From: Ignavibacteria bacterium
GTDB lineage: Bacteria; Bacteroidota; Ignavibacteria; Ignavibacteriales; Ignavibacteriaceae
Reading direction: 5' to 3'
NCBI GenBank assembly: GCA_011052365.1
Contig: DRJC01000023.1
Coordinates: 1 to 37,554 of the forward strand
DNA length: 37,554 bases
In this document: piece by piece, positions 5,907-17,092 of the stretch
Layout of the letters: every line of letters begins with the position of its first letter
How positions within the stretch are numbered: position 1 is the stretch's first letter
The notes under the pieces: generated by a model
What the model was told of the DNA's origin: nothing
What the model saw: only the letters and a program-made list of their open reading frames with translations
Databases searched by the model: none
Made by a program: the position numbers and the translations under genes

Positions 5907-6089
5907 ATGAAAGATAAAATAATCCATTTTTTTGATGATGTTGTTAAAGAAATGAAAAAAGTTACTTGGCCTACCAAGGACGAATTAAAAGAATCAACAA
6001 ATGTTGTTATTGTTGTTTGTCTTTTATTTGCAGCATTTACTTACGTAATAGATATGGCTGTAACTCAGCTCTTTAAGGGGCTTTTTTAA
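5907..6089 (+). CDS. secE: Preprotein translocase subunit SecE
   Basis: 60 residues, the short single-helix form of SecE. An amphipathic N-terminal segment contains the conserved VTWPTKDEL at 19-27. It is followed by one membrane helix at about 33-54. SecE clamps SecY (encoded at 30920) in the inner-membrane Sec channel. An AAGGAT SD sits just before the ATG. Its stop codon is directly adjacent to the alternative GTG start of nusG. Confidence 0.96.
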   Translation: MKDKIIHFFDDVVKEMKKVTWPTKDELKESTNVVIVVCLLFAAFTYVIDMAVTQLFKGLF

Positions 6090-6101
6090 GTGGGTGAAGT
6101 A

Positions 6102-6638
6102 ATGGATGGAAAATGGTATGTTGTAAGAACTTTTTCAGGTCATGAAAATAAGGTTAAAGGCTTTATCGATTCCGAACTTGAAGAAAATGAATCTTTAAAA
6201 GCAAAAATATACGAAGTTCTTGTACCTATGGAAAAAGTGTTTGAAGTAAAAGACGGAAAGAAAAAGAGTAAAACTAAAAACTTCTTCCCGGGGTATATAC
6301 TTGTGCACGCCGATTTAGACAACCAGGTTAAAGAGTTTATTATCAATACTCAATCGGTTATGGGATTTTTAGGCTCTGGAAAAAACCCGAATGCACTACA
6401 GCCGGAAGAAGTAAAAAGAATTATCGGTCGTCTTACACAAGATGAAACAACCGAAAGGATGGAAACTATTTTCCAGAAAGGCGACATTGTAAAAATTATT
6501 GATGGTCCTTTTAATAACTTTAACGGAACCATTGAAGAAGTGAACGAAGAAAAGATGAAAATAAAAGTTTTGGTTTCAATATTTGGACGTAAAACTCCCG
6601 TTGAAATTGATTTTGTTCAAGCGGAATTAGAAAAGTAA
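6102..6638 (+). CDS. nusG: Transcription termination/antitermination factor NusG
   Basis: 178 residues from the chosen ATG. The NGN domain begins KWYVVRTFSGHENKVK and includes FFPGYILV. The C-terminal KOW domain (about 125-178) includes GDIVKIIDGPFNNFNG. NusG binds the RNA polymerase clamp and couples it to Rho or the ribosome. A GTG at 6090 in the same frame would add MGEV and is preceded by AAGGGG; the ATG at 6102 is preceded by GGTGAAG. Either could be used. Confidence 0.96.
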   Translation: MDGKWYVVRTFSGHENKVKGFIDSELEENESLKAKIYEVLVPMEKVFEVKDGKKKSKTKNFFPGYILVHADLDNQVKEFIINTQSVMGFLGSGKNPNALQPEEVKRIIGRLTQDETTERMETIFQKGDIVKIIDGPFNNFNGTIEEVNEEKMKIKVLVSIFGRKTPVEIDFVQAELEK

Positions 6639-6667
6639 TTTAGAATTTATTATAAAAGGTACATAAA

Positions 6668-7093
6668 ATGGCAAAGAAAATAGGTGGATATATTAAGTTA
6701 CAAATACCTGCCGGTCAAGCAAATCCATCACCGCCTGTAGGACCTGCCCTAGGTCAGAAAGGTGTTAATATAATGGACTTCTGTAAACAGTTTAATGCCA
6801 AAACATCGGATAAAGACGGTTTGATTATTCCTGTTGTAATAACTGTATATACTGATAAATCATTTACATTTATTACTAAAACTCCACCGGCATCTATTTT
6901 ATTAAAAAAAGCGGCTAAGCTTGAAAAAGCTTCACCGGAACCGAATAGAACAAAAGTTGCAGAAGTAACTTCAGCTCAAGTTAAAGAAATTGCTGAATTA
7001 AAAATGCCCGATTTAAATGCTTTTGATATTGAACACGCTATGAGCATGGTTTCCGGTACTGCACGAAGTATGGGAATTACGGTAAAAAAATAG
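6668..7093 (+). CDS. rplK: Large-subunit ribosomal protein L11 (uL11)
   Basis: 141 residues, the standard length. The N-terminal domain carries the proline-rich [20 protein letters not shown] stretch, where thiopeptides bind between L11 and 23S rRNA. The C-terminal RNA-binding domain ends [12 protein letters not shown]11 forms the base of the stalk where EF-G and EF-Tu act. It follows nusG by 29 bases. Confidence 0.98.
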   Translation: MAKKIGGYIKLQIPAGQANPSPPVGPALGQKGVNIMDFCKQFNAKTSDKDGLIIPVVITVYTDKSFTFITKTPPASILLKKAAKLEKASPEPNRTKVAEVTSAQVKEIAELKMPDLNAFDIEHAMSMVSGTARSMGITVKK

Positions 7094-7130
7094 ATTAAAA
7101 TTTTTAGATTATAATTTTAATGGTAAAATA

Positions 7131-7823
7131 ATGCAAAAGACTAAAAGAAATAAAGTAATTACAGAAAAAGTTGATATAACAAAAGAATATACAATTGTTG
7201 ATGCTGTAAAGATATTAAAAGAAAATTCAAGTGTAAATTTTGTGGAATCACTTGATTGTGCAATGAGACTTGGTGTTGATCCCAGGCACGCAGACCAAAT
7301 GATTAGAGGTACGGTATCTTTACCCAACGGTACAGGTAAAGACGTTAAAGTTCTTGTAATTGCAAAAGATGCCAAAGCTAAAGAAGCACTTGATGCCGGA
7401 GCTGATTTTGCAGGAATGGATGAATATCTTGAAAAAATTAAAGATGGTTGGGCTGATGTTGATGTTATAATTGCAACTCCTGATACAATGGCGGATCTGG
7501 GGAAATTAGGTAGGATGCTTGGTCCAAAAGGACTTATGCCAAATCCCAAGAGCGGTACGGTAACCATGGATGTTGCAAATGCCGTAAAGGAAGTTAAAGC
7601 TGGAAAAATTGAATTCCGTGTTGAAAAAGCAGGAATTGTTCATTCATCTTTAGGCAAATTAAATTTTGATACAGACAAGTTAACAGAAAATGTTGAAGCT
7701 TTTATTAAAATTTTAATGAAAATGAGACCATCTTCCGTTAAAGGGCAATACGTAAAAAGTGTATTTTTATCAAGTACTATGGGTCCAGGGTTAAAAATTT
7801 CAAAAGAAGAATTGGCTATTTAA
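7131..7823 (+). CDS. rplA: Large-subunit ribosomal protein L1 (uL1)
   Basis: 230 residues. Conserved features include VDPRHADQMIRGTVSLPNGT near residue 50, GRMLGPKGLMPNPKSGTVT around 130-150 and the C-terminal GQYVKSVFLSSTMGPG. L1 forms the mobile stalk at the ribosomal E site, and in many bacteria it represses translation of its own rplK-rplA message. I did not identify that target here. Confidence 0.98.
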   Translation: MQKTKRNKVITEKVDITKEYTIVDAVKILKENSSVNFVESLDCAMRLGVDPRHADQMIRGTVSLPNGTGKDVKVLVIAKDAKAKEALDAGADFAGMDEYLEKIKDGWADVDVIIATPDTMADLGKLGRMLGPKGLMPNPKSGTVTMDVANAVKEVKAGKIEFRVEKAGIVHSSLGKLNFDTDKLTENVEAFIKILMKMRPSSVKGQYVKSVFLSSTMGPGLKISKEELAI

Positions 7824-7863
7824 AAGAGTTTACGCACTCATAAAATGCTTCAAAAAAATAATA

Positions 7864-7884
7864 TAAGATTAATCTAAAATCTTA
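7864..7884 (+). promoter_or_regulatory. Leader hairpin upstream of rplJ
   Basis: TAAGATT / AATCTTA, a 7-bp stem with a seven-base loop, ends 12 bases before the rplJ start codon. The 73-base rplA-rplJ gap is longer than its neighbours. In other bacteria the L10-L12 complex binds a structured leader here to limit its own translation. This hairpin is a candidate part of such a leader, but no kink-turn was recognised. Confidence 0.3.
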
Positions 7885-7896
7885 AATGGAAATGTT

Positions 7897-8415
7897 ATGA
7901 ATAAAAATGAGAAAGCGGAATTAATTTCTGAAGTTAAAGAAATAATTGACAATTCCAATGCGGTTTATCTAACCGATTATAGTGGAATTGCTGTTGAGGA
8001 AATCAATGACTTACGAAATGAATTCCGTAAAGAAGGTGTTAAATACAAAGTAATAAAAAATACGTTGTTTAGTAGAGCACTTTCTGAAGTAGGAAAGTTT
8101 GAAAAACTTTCCGAACATTTAGAAGGAATGACCGGTTATGCATTTACTACTGAAGACCCGATTGCTCCTGCTAAAATTATCAAAAAGTTTTTTGATAACA
8201 CAAAAAAAATGTCATTAAAGGCTTGCTACATAGAAGATAAATATTATGATGGCGGACAGCTTGCAACTTTAGCATTATTACCTACAAAATTAGAAGCGAT
8301 TGCTTCTATATTGGGTAGTATAAATGCACCAATTTCCGGTGTTGTTGGAGCAATAAATGCTGTTATGAGAGATCTTGTTAATGTAGTAGATCAAATTTCA
8401 CAAAAAAGTGAATAA
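7897..8415 (+). CDS. rplJ: Large-subunit ribosomal protein L10 (uL10)
   Basis: 172 residues. The N-terminal rRNA-binding domain (NAVYLTDYSGIAVEEINDLR, then FRKEGVKYKVIKNTL) is intact. The C-terminal helix (about 140-170) that anchors L7/L12 dimers is present. L10 is the scaffold of the stalk encoded with rplL directly downstream. Confidence 0.98.
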   Translation: MNKNEKAELISEVKEIIDNSNAVYLTDYSGIAVEEINDLRNEFRKEGVKYKVIKNTLFSRALSEVGKFEKLSEHLEGMTGYAFTTEDPIAPAKIIKKFFDNTKKMSLKACYIEDKYYDGGQLATLALLPTKLEAIASILGSINAPISGVVGAINAVMRDLVNVVDQISQKSE

Positions 8416-8453
8416 AGTTTTTAAAATAATTTAATCATTAGGAGAAAAATAAA

Positions 8454-8831
8454 ATGGCTGAAAAAGTAGCTGAAATTGTTGAAAAAATAAAGCAGTTATC
8501 ACTTGTTGAAGCTTCTGAATTAAAAACTGCACTCGAAGATGAGTTTGGAGTAACTGCTGCCGCACCTGTTATGGTTGCCGGTGGAGCTCCTGCCGGAGGT
8601 GCTGCACCTGCTGAGGAAAAGACTGAATTTGATGTTATTCTTCTCGGACCAGGAGATAAAAAAATTAATGTTATCAAGGTTGTTAGAGCTCATACCGGTT
8701 TAGGTTTAAAAGAAGCTAAAGACCTTGTAGATTCTGCTCCGAACCCTGTGAAAGAAGGAATTCCAAAAGAAGAAGCTGAAAAGCTTAAAAAAGAATTCGA
8801 AGATGCAGGCGCAAAAGTAGAACTAAAATAA
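8454..8831 (+). CDS. rplL: Large-subunit ribosomal protein L7/L12 (bL12)
   Basis: 125 residues. An N-terminal dimerisation helix pair (1-32) leads to an Ala/Gly/Pro-rich hinge at about 35-54. The C-terminal factor-binding domain (57-125) contains [20 protein letters not shown]. Multiple copies on the stalk recruit and stimulate translational GTPases. A strong AGGAG SD precedes the ATG, which suits a protein needed in excess over other ribosomal proteins. Confidence 0.98.
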   Translation: MAEKVAEIVEKIKQLSLVEASELKTALEDEFGVTAAAPVMVAGGAPAGGAAPAEEKTEFDVILLGPGDKKINVIKVVRAHTGLGLKEAKDLVDSAPNPVKEGIPKEEAEKLKKEFEDAGAKVELK

Positions 8832-8848
8832 TCATAAATACTAATATA

Positions 8849-8905
8849 TCGCTTTTGTTCAAAAAGTGGTAAGCCGGATAAATCCGTCTTATCGCTTTTT
8901 GTATT
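8849..8905 (+). terminator. rplL-rpoB attenuator hairpin with a competing fold
   Basis: AAAAAGTGGTAAG (8861-8873) pairs with CTTATCGCTTTTT (8888-8900) in a 13-bp stem with two G-T wobbles, enclosing CGGA/TCCG. The descending arm ends in T5 followed by an AT-rich run. Upstream, CGCTTTT (8850-8856) can instead pair with AAAAGTG of the same ascending arm. The two folds are mutually exclusive. Partial termination between rplL and rpoB is known in E. coli; its operation here is inferred. Confidence 0.55.
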
Positions 8906-8970
8906 ATTATTGATATCGTTATACAATGCAAAGAGAAATTAGAAAATGAAAAATAATTGGAGGTTAACAA

Positions 8971-11900
8971 TTGGATAATAAAAGAATTTCCTTCGGGAAA
9001 ATATCCTCTGTGATAGAAGCTCCGGATTTATTAGATATTCAAAGAGCAACATTTGAAGAATTTGTTCAGTCTAAAGTTCCCGTAGATAAAAGAGAGAACA
9101 AAGGTTTACAGGCTGTTTTTACTTCAAATTTTCCAATATTTGATAACAAAGAGAATTATAGATTAGATTTTATAAATTACTTTTTTGAGAAACCTCGTTT
9201 TTCTGTATTTGAATGTTTGGAAAGAGGTTTGACCTATGCTGTTCCTCTTAAAGCCAAACTTCGTCTTTCTACTAAAGACAGAGAAACTGAAGAATTTGTA
9301 AACAGTGTTGAGCAAGAAGTGTATCTCGGTAACTTGCCGTTTATGACAAGTAAAGGAACTTTTGCTGTTAACGGAGCCGAAAGAGTAGTTGTTTCACAAC
9401 TCCATCGCTCACCGGGTGTTGCTTTTTCTCAAACAGTCCATCCAAATGGTACTCCGATTTATTCTGCCAGAATTATTCCTTTAAGGGGTTCGTGGGTGGA
9501 ATTTGCTACGAACATTGGCTATGTGATGTTTGTTTATATTGATAGAAGAAAAAAATTCCCGGCAACAACTTTATTAAGAGCCTTGGGTTTTGAAACGGAT
9601 GAAGAAATTTTAAACATATTTAATTTAATTGAAGAAGTTGATACTAAAAAAGTTAAGCTCGAGGATTTCATAGGCAGGACTATTGCCAGTGATGTATTTG
9701 ATATGTCAACCGGTGAAATTTTTCTTGCTAAAGATTCAATTTTTTCTGATGAAGATATTGATAGAGTGGATGAAGCTGAAATTAATGTTCTAAAATTTAT
9801 AAATTCAGAAACTTCACCGGATTTGGATTTAATTGTTAACACTCTTAAAAAAGATACTTCCCACACTCGCGAAGAAGCATTATATGCAATATACAGACAA
9901 CTTCGTTCCGGCGAAGCTCCTGATATGGAAACTGCGGAAGCTTTAATTGAGAAATTATTCTTTAATGATAAGAGATATGATTTAGGTGATGTCGGCAGAC
10001 ACAGAATGAATGACAGGCTTAATCTAAATGTTGATGAAAATACTAGAATTCTTACAATTGAAGATATAATTTCTATTATGAAATATATTATCAAATTAAG
10101 AGTCGGTAACGAACATGTTGATGATATAGACCATTTAGGAAACAGAAGAGTAAGAACCGTTGGTGAGCAGCTTGGTCAGCAGTTTAATATCGGTATGGCA
10201 AGGATGGCAAGAACAATTAAAGAAAGAATGAATCTTCGCGATACAGAGAATTTCACACCTCAAGATTTAGTAAATGCCAGAACAATTAGTAGTGTGATAA
10301 ATGCATTCTTTGGTACAAATCAGCTTTCTCAGTTTATGGATCAAACAAATCCTCTTGCTGAAATGACACACAAAAGAAGAATGTCTGCTTTAGGACCTGG
10401 TGGTCTAACACGAGAAAGAGCAGGTTTTGAAGTACGTGATGTTCACTATACACATTATGGTCGTCTCTGTCCAATAGAAACACCTGAGGGACCGAATATT
10501 GGTCTTATTTCTTCCTTGACTATTTATGCAAGAGTAAACCGTTACGGTTTTTTAGAAACCCCTTACAGAAAAGTTGAAAAAAGTAAAGTAACGGGCGAAG
10601 TTGAATATTTGACTGCAGAACAAGAAGATATGTACACAATAGCACAGGCAAACGCTTTGTTGGATAAAAACGGAAAATTTGTTCTCGAAAGAGTAAAATC
10701 AAGAAATAAAGGTGAATTCCCTATTTCACACGGAACAGATGTACAATATATGGATGTAGCACCAGCCCAATTAGTAAGTGCAGCAGCAGCAATGATTCCT
10801 TTCCTTGAACATGATGATGCCAATAGAGCTTTGATGGGTTCAAACATGCAGAGGCAAGCTGTACCTTTACTAAAACCTGAAGCACCTATTGTCGGTACAG
10901 GAATGGAACAAAAATTAGCACGTGATTCAAGGGCTGTTATTACTGCCGAAGGTAACGGAAAAGTAGAATATGTTGATGCTAATAAAATAATAGTTAATTA
11001 TGATGTTAACCCGAATAGTGTTGAATACTTAACAAGTTTTGACGATTCGCATTCTGTAGAGTATGCCTTAATAAAATTTAGAGGAACAAATCAGGAAACT
11101 TGTATCAATCAAATTCCAATAGTAAAAGAAGGGCAGAAAGTAACTGAAGGCTATGTACTTGCCGACGGCTGTGCAACCGATGGTGGCGAAATTGCTCTTG
11201 GTAGAAATGTTTTAGTAGCATTTATGCCTTGGAGAGGGTATAATTTTGAAGATGCTATTATTATCAATGAAAAAATAGTATCTAACGACGTTTATACCTC
11301 CATTCATGTAGAAGAATTTGAACTACAAGTAAGAGAAACAAAACGCGGTGAAGAAGAACTTACAAGGGAAATACCCAACGTAAGCGAAGAAGCTGTTAAA
11401 GATTTGGATGAAAATGGAATAATAAGAGAAGGTGCTCAAGTAAAAGAAGGTGATATCCTCATCGGTAAAATTACACCCAAAGGTGAAACAGACCCAACTC
11501 CTGAAGAAAAACTTCTCAGAGCTATCTTTGGTGATAAAGCCGGTGATGTTAAAGATTCGTCATTAAAGGCTCCTCCCGGACTTAAAGGAACAATTATTAA
11601 GACAAGACTTTTCAGCAGGAAAAGAAGAGATGCCGAAGCTAAAAAAGCTGAGAAAAAAGTACTTGAAGATCTTGAAAATCAACATAACTTAAAGTTGAAA
11701 GCTCATTATGAGAAACTTGTTGCTAAATTAACAAGACTTACGGAAAATGAAACAACTACCGGTATAAGAGATCTTGACGGCAGTGTGGTTTTAAGAAGCG
11801 GTACAAGTATTAAAGACACAACTTTCAGTTCTTTAGATGATGTAACAAAATTAGATTACACTTTAGATTGGTTTAGTACAAAAAAACTAAACATTCATGT

Positions 11901-12729
11901 TCAAAAATTATATGTTAATTATTTTAATGTTCTTTCTGATTTTGAAGATGAATACAAAAAAGAAAGAATTAAAGTTACAAGCGGTGATGAACTTGCACCC
12001 GGTATTATTCAGCTTGCCAAGGTTTATGTTGCCATTAAACGTAAGTTGTCGGTAGGTGATAAAATGGCGGGTAGACACGGTAACAAAGGCGTTGTTGCTA
12101 AAATAGTTCCACCTGAAGATATGCCTTTCTTACCTAATGGACAACAGGTTGATATAATTCTGAATCCTCTTGGCGTACCATCAAGAATGAATCTTGGGCA
12201 GTTGTATGAAACAGCTTTGGGTTGGGCAGGTAAAATTTTAGGAGTAAAATTTGCAACCCCAATTTTTGACGGTGCAAAAATAGAAGATATTGATGCATGG
12301 CTTGACAAAGCCGGTCTTCAATGTGGAAGTAAGACTACACTTTATGATGGTCGCTCAGGCGAGAAATTCCATCAAGAAGTAACTTGCGGTTATATTTATA
12401 TGCTAAAACTTCACCATCTTGTTGATGATAAAATACACGCAAGATCAATTGGACCATATTCTTTAATTACTCAGCAGCCGCTTGGAGGTAAAGCCCAATT
12501 TGGTGGACAGAGATTTGGAGAAATGGAAGTCTGGGCATTAGAGGGTTATGGCGCTGCTAATATTCTTCAAGAGATATTAACTGTAAAAAGTGATGATGTG
12601 GCAGGAAGATCAAAGGTTTATGAAGCTATAGTAAAAGGTGATAATTTACCTGAGCCAAACATTCCTGAATCGTTCAACGTACTTATTAAAGAACTCCAAG
12701 GCTTAGGCTTGGATATTAAAGTAAATTAG
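8971..12729 (+). CDS. rpoB: DNA-directed RNA polymerase subunit beta
   Basis: 1252 residues. The rifampicin-binding region reads NQLSQFMDQTNPLAEMTHKR, with D457, H467 and S472 at the E. coli D516, H526 and S531 positions. All three are wild type, so target-site rifampicin resistance is not predicted. The segment after it reads VHYTHYGRLCPIETPEG, with tyrosine where E. coli has proline. The C-terminal end GKAQFGGQRFGEMEVWALE is complete. The start is TTG behind a strong GGAGG SD, and no better in-frame ATG is near. It pairs with rpoC downstream to build the polymerase core. Confidence 0.98.
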   Translation: MDNKRISFGKISSVIEAPDLLDIQRATFEEFVQSKVPVDKRENKGLQAVFTSNFPIFDNKENYRLDFINYFFEKPRFSVFECLERGLTYAVPLKAKLRLSTKDRETEEFVNSVEQEVYLGNLPFMTSKGTFAVNGAERVVVSQLHRSPGVAFSQTVHPNGTPIYSARIIPLRGSWVEFATNIGYVMFVYIDRRKKFPATTLLRALGFETDEEILNIFNLIEEVDTKKVKLEDFIGRTIASDVFDMSTGEIFLAKDSIFSDEDIDRVDEAEINVLKFINSETSPDLDLIVNTLKKDTSHTREEALYAIYRQLRSGEAPDMETAEALIEKLFFNDKRYDLGDVGRHRMNDRLNLNVDENTRILTIEDIISIMKYIIKLRVGNEHVDDIDHLGNRRVRTVGEQLGQQFNIGMARMARTIKERMNLRDTENFTPQDLVNARTISSVINAFFGTNQLSQFMDQTNPLAEMTHKRRMSALGPGGLTRERAGFEVRDVHYTHYGRLCPIETPEGPNIGLISSLTIYARVNRYGFLETPYRKVEKSKVTGEVEYLTAEQEDMYTIAQANALLDKNGKFVLERVKSRNKGEFPISHGTDVQYMDVAPAQLVSAAAAMIPFLEHDDANRALMGSNMQRQAVPLLKPEAPIVGTGMEQKLARDSRAVITAEGNGKVEYVDANKIIVNYDVNPNSVEYLTSFDDSHSVEYALIKFRGTNQETCINQIPIVKEGQKVTEGYVLADGCATDGGEIALGRNVLVAFMPWRGYNFEDAIIINEKIVSNDVYTSIHVEEFELQVRETKRGEEELTREIPNVSEEAVKDLDENGIIREGAQVKEGDILIGKITPKGETDPTPEEKLLRAIFGDKAGDVKDSSLKAPPGLKGTIIKTRLFSRKRRDAEAKKAEKKVLEDLENQHNLKLKAHYEKLVAKLTRLTENETTTGIRDLDGSVVLRSGTSIKDTTFSSLDDVTKLDYTLDWFSTKKLNIHVQKLYVNYFNVLSDFEDEYKKERIKVTSGDELAPGIIQLAKVYVAIKRKLSVGDKMAGRHGNKGVVAKIVPPEDMPFLPNGQQVDIILNPLGVPSRMNLGQLYETALGWAGKILGVKFATPIFDGAKIEDIDAWLDKAGLQCGSKTTLYDGRSGEKFHQEVTCGYIYMLKLHHLVDDKIHARSIGPYSLITQQPLGGKAQFGGQRFGEMEVWALEGYGAANILQEILTVKSDDVAGRSKVYEAIVKGDNLPEPNIPESFNVLIKELQGLGLDIKVN

Positions 12730-12771
12730 TACGGTGAATCAACTTTATTACATAGAAATTAGGAGATAAAA

Positions 12772-15700
12772 ATGGCTTATAGAGTTCAAGAAAATGCAAT
12801 GAAAAATATCAAGAAGATAACAATATCTTTGGCAAGTCCGGATGATATTTTATCTAGATCTCACGGCGAAGTAACAAAACCTGAAACCATTAACTACAGA
12901 TCTTTCCGTCCTGAAAAAGACGGACTTTTCTGTGAAAAAATATTTGGTCCAACTCGTGATTGGGAATGTTATTGCGGTAAGTATAAAAGAATAAGATACA
13001 GAGGAATTATTTGTGATAGATGCGGTGTGGAAGTAACACAGAAAAGTGTTAGAAGAGAAAGAATGGGTCATATCGCACTTGCTGTTCCGGTTGTTCATAT
13101 ATGGTTCTTCAGAGCTCAACCCTCTAAAATTGGTAATATAATTGGTATTAGCTTAAAAGAATTAGAAAAAATTATTTATTATGAATCTTATGCTGTTATC
13201 AATCCTGGACCTACCGGGTTAAACAGAATGGATTTAATATCAGAGGATCAATACTTTGAAGTTTTTAACTCTTTACCTGATAATAATGAAAAACTTGAAG
13301 ATGATGATCCAAATAAATTTATTGCAAAAATAGGCGGTGACGCTGTAAAAGAAATTCTTAGCAACACAAACGTTGCCCAACTTTCAAAAGAATTAAGAGA
13401 CCAACTAAAAGTTGAAACTTCTCAGCAGAAAAAAACTGATCTGCTAAAAAGATTAAGAGTGTTGGAAGCATTCAAAGAAGAAGAAGGTAAAATTCAAAAT
13501 AAACCTGAATGGATGGTTCTTGATTACATACAAATTATACCACCGGAGTTAAGACCCTTGGTACCGTTGGAAGGCGGAAGATTTGCAACAAGTGATCTTA
13601 ATGATTTATATCGAAGAGTTATCATTAGAAACAACAGGTTAAAAAGACTTATTGATATTAAAGCTCCGGAAGTAATTTTAAGAAATGAAAAAAGAATGCT
13701 TCAAGAATCTGTCGATGCTTTGTTTGATAATTCAAGAAGAGGAAGCGCCGTAAGAAGCGATAATAACAGACCTTTAAAATCATTAAGCGATATGCTTAAA
13801 GGTAAACAAGGAAGGTTTCGTCAGAATCTACTTGGAAAACGTGTTGACTATTCCGGGCGTTCTGTAATTGTAGTAGGTCCTGAGCTAAAACTGCATCAAT
13901 GCGGTTTGCCCAAGGATATGGCGGTAGAACTATTTAAACCATTTATAATAAGACAATTAATAAGCAGGGGTTATAAGAAAACAGTTAAAAGTGCACGAAA
14001 AATAGTAGATAAAAAAGAACCGATAATTTGGGACATTTTAGCCAAGATTATTGATGGTCATCCTATTATGTTAAACCGTGCACCTACACTTCACAGGCTT
14101 GGTATTCAGGCTTTTCAACCTCTTTTAATTGACGGAAAAGCTATACAATTACATCCGATGGTTTGTACTGCCTTCAATGCTGATTTTGACGGTGACCAAA
14201 TGGCAGTTCACGTGCCTCTTTCATACGAAGCGCAGTTGGAAGCATCTTTGCTAATGTTAAGCAGTCATAATATTTTGTCGCCTCAAAACGGAAGTCCGAT
14301 AGTTGTTCCGACACAGGATATTGTACTTGGTTGTTATTACATAACAAAATCTAAAGACGGTGAAAAAGGCGAAGGGATGACATTTGCATCATCCCAAGAA
14401 GTACTAATTGCTTATAATAATAAAGTAATTAATCTTCACACTAAAATAAAAGTTAGGATTGACGGCGAAATAATAGATACAACTACTGGACGTATTATCT
14501 TTAATCAGATAGTTCCAAAAGAAATGGGTTTCTTCAATCAATTGTTGATCAAGAAAACTTTTGGCGGATTTATAGGTCAAATGTTTATGAAACTTGGAAA
14601 CAAAGTAACAGCAAATTTTTTGGATGATCTTAAGGAAATTGGTTTTAGATATTCAACAGCAGGCGGTCTTTCAGTTAGTTATGCAGATATGATAATTCCT
14701 GAAGAAAAAGTAGGAATGATTGCCAAAGCAAATGAAAAAGTTGACGGTATTTTAAATGAGCACGAACAGGGTGTTATAACGGATGCAGAAAGATATAATA
14801 AAATTATAGATGTTTGGACACACACCACCAACGATGTTGCCCGTGCTTTGATGAATAAGATTAAAAAACATAATCACGGTTTTAATTCACTCCATATGAT
14901 GGTTGATTCAGGTGCAAGAGGTTCGCAAGAACAGGTGAGACAGTTAGCAGGTATGCGTGGATTGATGATGAAACCTCAGAAATCATTATCCGGACAAGCA
15001 GGTGAAATTATTGAGAACCCAATTGTTGCAAACTTCAAAGAGGGATTGTCGGTACTTGAGTATTTTATTTCTACTCACGGTGCAAGAAAAGGTCTTGCTG
15101 ATACAGCTCTTAAAACGGCTGATGCCGGGTACTTAACAAGACGTTTGGTTGATGTTGCTCAAGATGTTATTATTTCAGAAGTTGATTGCGGAACTATTTT
15201 GGGCATTGAAGTAAAAGCTATTAAAGATGTAGAACAAGAAAGAGAACCGCTTGCTGAGAGAATAACAGGTCGTATAGTGCAAGAAGATGTATATGACCCT
15301 AGAACGGATGAGTTAATTATAGAAGTAGGTGAAACGATTACAGAAGAATTAGCTGATAAAATTGAAGATGCAAATATTGATTCGGTATATATTCGTACTG
15401 TACTTACTTGTGAATCGAAACATGGTGTATGTGCTAAATGTTACGGTAGAAATCTAACAAACGGAAAAATAGTTGAAATTGGTGAGGCAGTAGGTATTGT
15501 GGCTGCACAATCTATTGGTGAACCTGGTACTCAGTTAACACTTAGAACATTCCATTTGGGTGGTACTGCATCAAGAATTGCAAGTCAATCACAAGTTGAA
15601 ACTACAACGGAAGGTAAAGTAAAATTTGAGCATATAAATTTTGTTGAAAAAACTGATTTTATGGGTTCGGTTAAAGTTGTAACCGGTAGAAGAGGGGCTG

Positions 15701-17001
15701 TTGGAATTTATGATGAAAACAACAGGAAGGTAAAGAATTTTGATATACCTTATGGTTCGGAATTGATTGTTAATGATGGAGACATGGTTAAAAAGGGTCA
15801 AGTTCTCTTTACACATGATCCGTACAATGCCGTTATTTTATCGGATATACCAGGAATGGTAACGTTTATTGATATGCAAGATGGAGCAACAATTAAGCAG
15901 GTTACGGATGAACAAACCGGGCACGTACAAAAGGTTGTTATTGAATCTAAAGATAAAACTTTAACTCCAAGTATTTCAATTGAATCTGAAGACGGAACAA
16001 GAAAAACATTTAACATACCAAATGGTGCTTATTTATCTATAGAAGAAGGTGAAGATATTGTTGCAGGAACAATTCTTGCAAAAATATCTAAATCAGCTAC
16101 AAAGAGTAGGGATATTACAGGTGGTCTTCCAAGGGTAACAGAACTTTTTGAAGCAAGAAGCCCTCAGGAAGCTGCTATTGTTAGTGAAATTGAAGGTAGT
16201 GTTAGATTTGGTGCAAGGAAAAAAGGTTCGAGAGAAATATTTGTAACTGCTCCTGATAAATCTGATGAGAAAAAATATAATGTTCCGCTTGGAAAACACA
16301 TTCTTGTTCAAGATTTGGACGAGATACCCGCTAGTGAAAAAATTACTGACGGACCTATTGATCCTCATGATATTCTTAAAATTAAAGGAACAAGTGCAGT
16401 TCAGGAATATCTTGTAAATGAAACTCAGGATGTTTACAGACTTCAAGGTGTAAAAATTAACGACAAACACATAGAAGTTATAGTCCGCCAAATGTTGCAG
16501 AAAATTAGAATTGTTAATCCAGGTGATACTAAATTCTTGGAAGAAGATTTAGTGGGCAAAATTGAATTCTTAAATGAAAACGAAAAAGTTTCTTCAATGG
16601 TATTTATTGAAGACAAAGGGAATTCAAAATTCAATGAAGGTCAATTGGTTCCACGGAGCCAATTTAGAAAGGTTGTTACCGAACTAAAGAGTAAGGATAA
16701 AAAGCCCCCTATTGGTAGGGATGCGGAACCTGCAACATTTGAGAACGTATTACTTGGCATTACACAAGCAGCATTATCAACAGAAAGCTTTATTTCCGCT
16801 GCTTCTTTCCAAGAAACAACAAAGGTTCTTACTAATGCTGCAATTGCTGCAAAAGTTGATAATCTTCTTGGTCTGAAAGAAAATGTTGTGATGGGACATT
16901 TAATACCGGCTGGAACAGGAATTAAAAAATATAAAGCTATTAGATTTCCTTCCGATCAAGTAGTTGAAGAAAAAAATTCAGAAGAAAAAGTGGAAGCGTG
17001 A
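12772..17001 (+). CDS. rpoC: DNA-directed RNA polymerase subunit beta'
   Basis: 1409 residues, undivided. The catalytic motif is N469ADFDGDQM477, with D471, D473 and D475 holding the active-site magnesium. The first zinc site is C66, C68, C81, C84 and the second is C806, C880, C887, C890. Trigger-loop and bridge-helix segments ([31 protein letters not shown]) are present. It follows rpoB by 42 bases with an AGGAG SD. It ends in an acidic/basic tail ([13 protein letters not shown]). Confidence 0.98.
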   Translation: MAYRVQENAMKNIKKITISLASPDDILSRSHGEVTKPETINYRSFRPEKDGLFCEKIFGPTRDWECYCGKYKRIRYRGIICDRCGVEVTQKSVRRERMGHIALAVPVVHIWFFRAQPSKIGNIIGISLKELEKIIYYESYAVINPGPTGLNRMDLISEDQYFEVFNSLPDNNEKLEDDDPNKFIAKIGGDAVKEILSNTNVAQLSKELRDQLKVETSQQKKTDLLKRLRVLEAFKEEEGKIQNKPEWMVLDYIQIIPPELRPLVPLEGGRFATSDLNDLYRRVIIRNNRLKRLIDIKAPEVILRNEKRMLQESVDALFDNSRRGSAVRSDNNRPLKSLSDMLKGKQGRFRQNLLGKRVDYSGRSVIVVGPELKLHQCGLPKDMAVELFKPFIIRQLISRGYKKTVKSARKIVDKKEPIIWDILAKIIDGHPIMLNRAPTLHRLGIQAFQPLLIDGKAIQLHPMVCTAFNADFDGDQMAVHVPLSYEAQLEASLLMLSSHNILSPQNGSPIVVPTQDIVLGCYYITKSKDGEKGEGMTFASSQEVLIAYNNKVINLHTKIKVRIDGEIIDTTTGRIIFNQIVPKEMGFFNQLLIKKTFGGFIGQMFMKLGNKVTANFLDDLKEIGFRYSTAGGLSVSYADMIIPEEKVGMIAKANEKVDGILNEHEQGVITDAERYNKIIDVWTHTTNDVARALMNKIKKHNHGFNSLHMMVDSGARGSQEQVRQLAGMRGLMMKPQKSLSGQAGEIIENPIVANFKEGLSVLEYFISTHGARKGLADTALKTADAGYLTRRLVDVAQDVIISEVDCGTILGIEVKAIKDVEQEREPLAERITGRIVQEDVYDPRTDELIIEVGETITEELADKIEDANIDSVYIRTVLTCESKHGVCAKCYGRNLTNGKIVEIGEAVGIVAAQSIGEPGTQLTLRTFHLGGTASRIASQSQVETTTEGKVKFEHINFVEKTDFMGSVKVVTGRRGAVGIYDENNRKVKNFDIPYGSELIVNDGDMVKKGQVLFTHDPYNAVILSDIPGMVTFIDMQDGATIKQVTDEQTGHVQKVVIESKDKTLTPSISIESEDGTRKTFNIPNGAYLSIEEGEDIVAGTILAKISKSATKSRDITGGLPRVTELFEARSPQEAAIVSEIEGSVRFGARKKGSREIFVTAPDKSDEKKYNVPLGKHILVQDLDEIPASEKITDGPIDPHDILKIKGTSAVQEYLVNETQDVYRLQGVKINDKHIEVIVRQMLQKIRIVNPGDTKFLEEDLVGKIEFLNENEKVSSMVFIEDKGNSKFNEGQLVPRSQFRKVVTELKSKDKKPPIGRDAEPATFENVLLGITQAALSTESFISAASFQETTKVLTNAAIAAKVDNLLGLKENVVMGHLIPAGTGIKKYKAIRFPSDQVVEEKNSEEKVEA

Positions 17002-17019
17002 AATAAAATAATTTGATTA

Positions 17020-17050
17020 TCCGGCTCGATAAATTCGGGTCGGATTTTTT
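17020..17050 (+). terminator. Intrinsic terminator after rpoC
   Basis: TCCGGCTCGA (17020-17029) and TCGGGTCGGA (17035-17044) form a 10-bp stem with two wobbles and a TAAAT loop, followed at once by T6. It lies 18 bases after the rpoC stop and before the str promoter, separating the two transcription units. Confidence 0.85.
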
Positions 17051-17092
17051 GTCTTTAAACATAGAAATAGATAAAATATTTAAAGTTATATC

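Noticed and set aside
8438-8926. Long minus-strand frames across rplL and its flanks
   Set aside because: They mirror the Ala/Gly-rich hinge and codon bias of rplL on the other strand and have no SD or family features.
9534-10094. A 186-codon minus-strand frame inside rpoB
   Set aside because: It is a shadow of rpoB codon usage, fully contained in a complete conserved gene.
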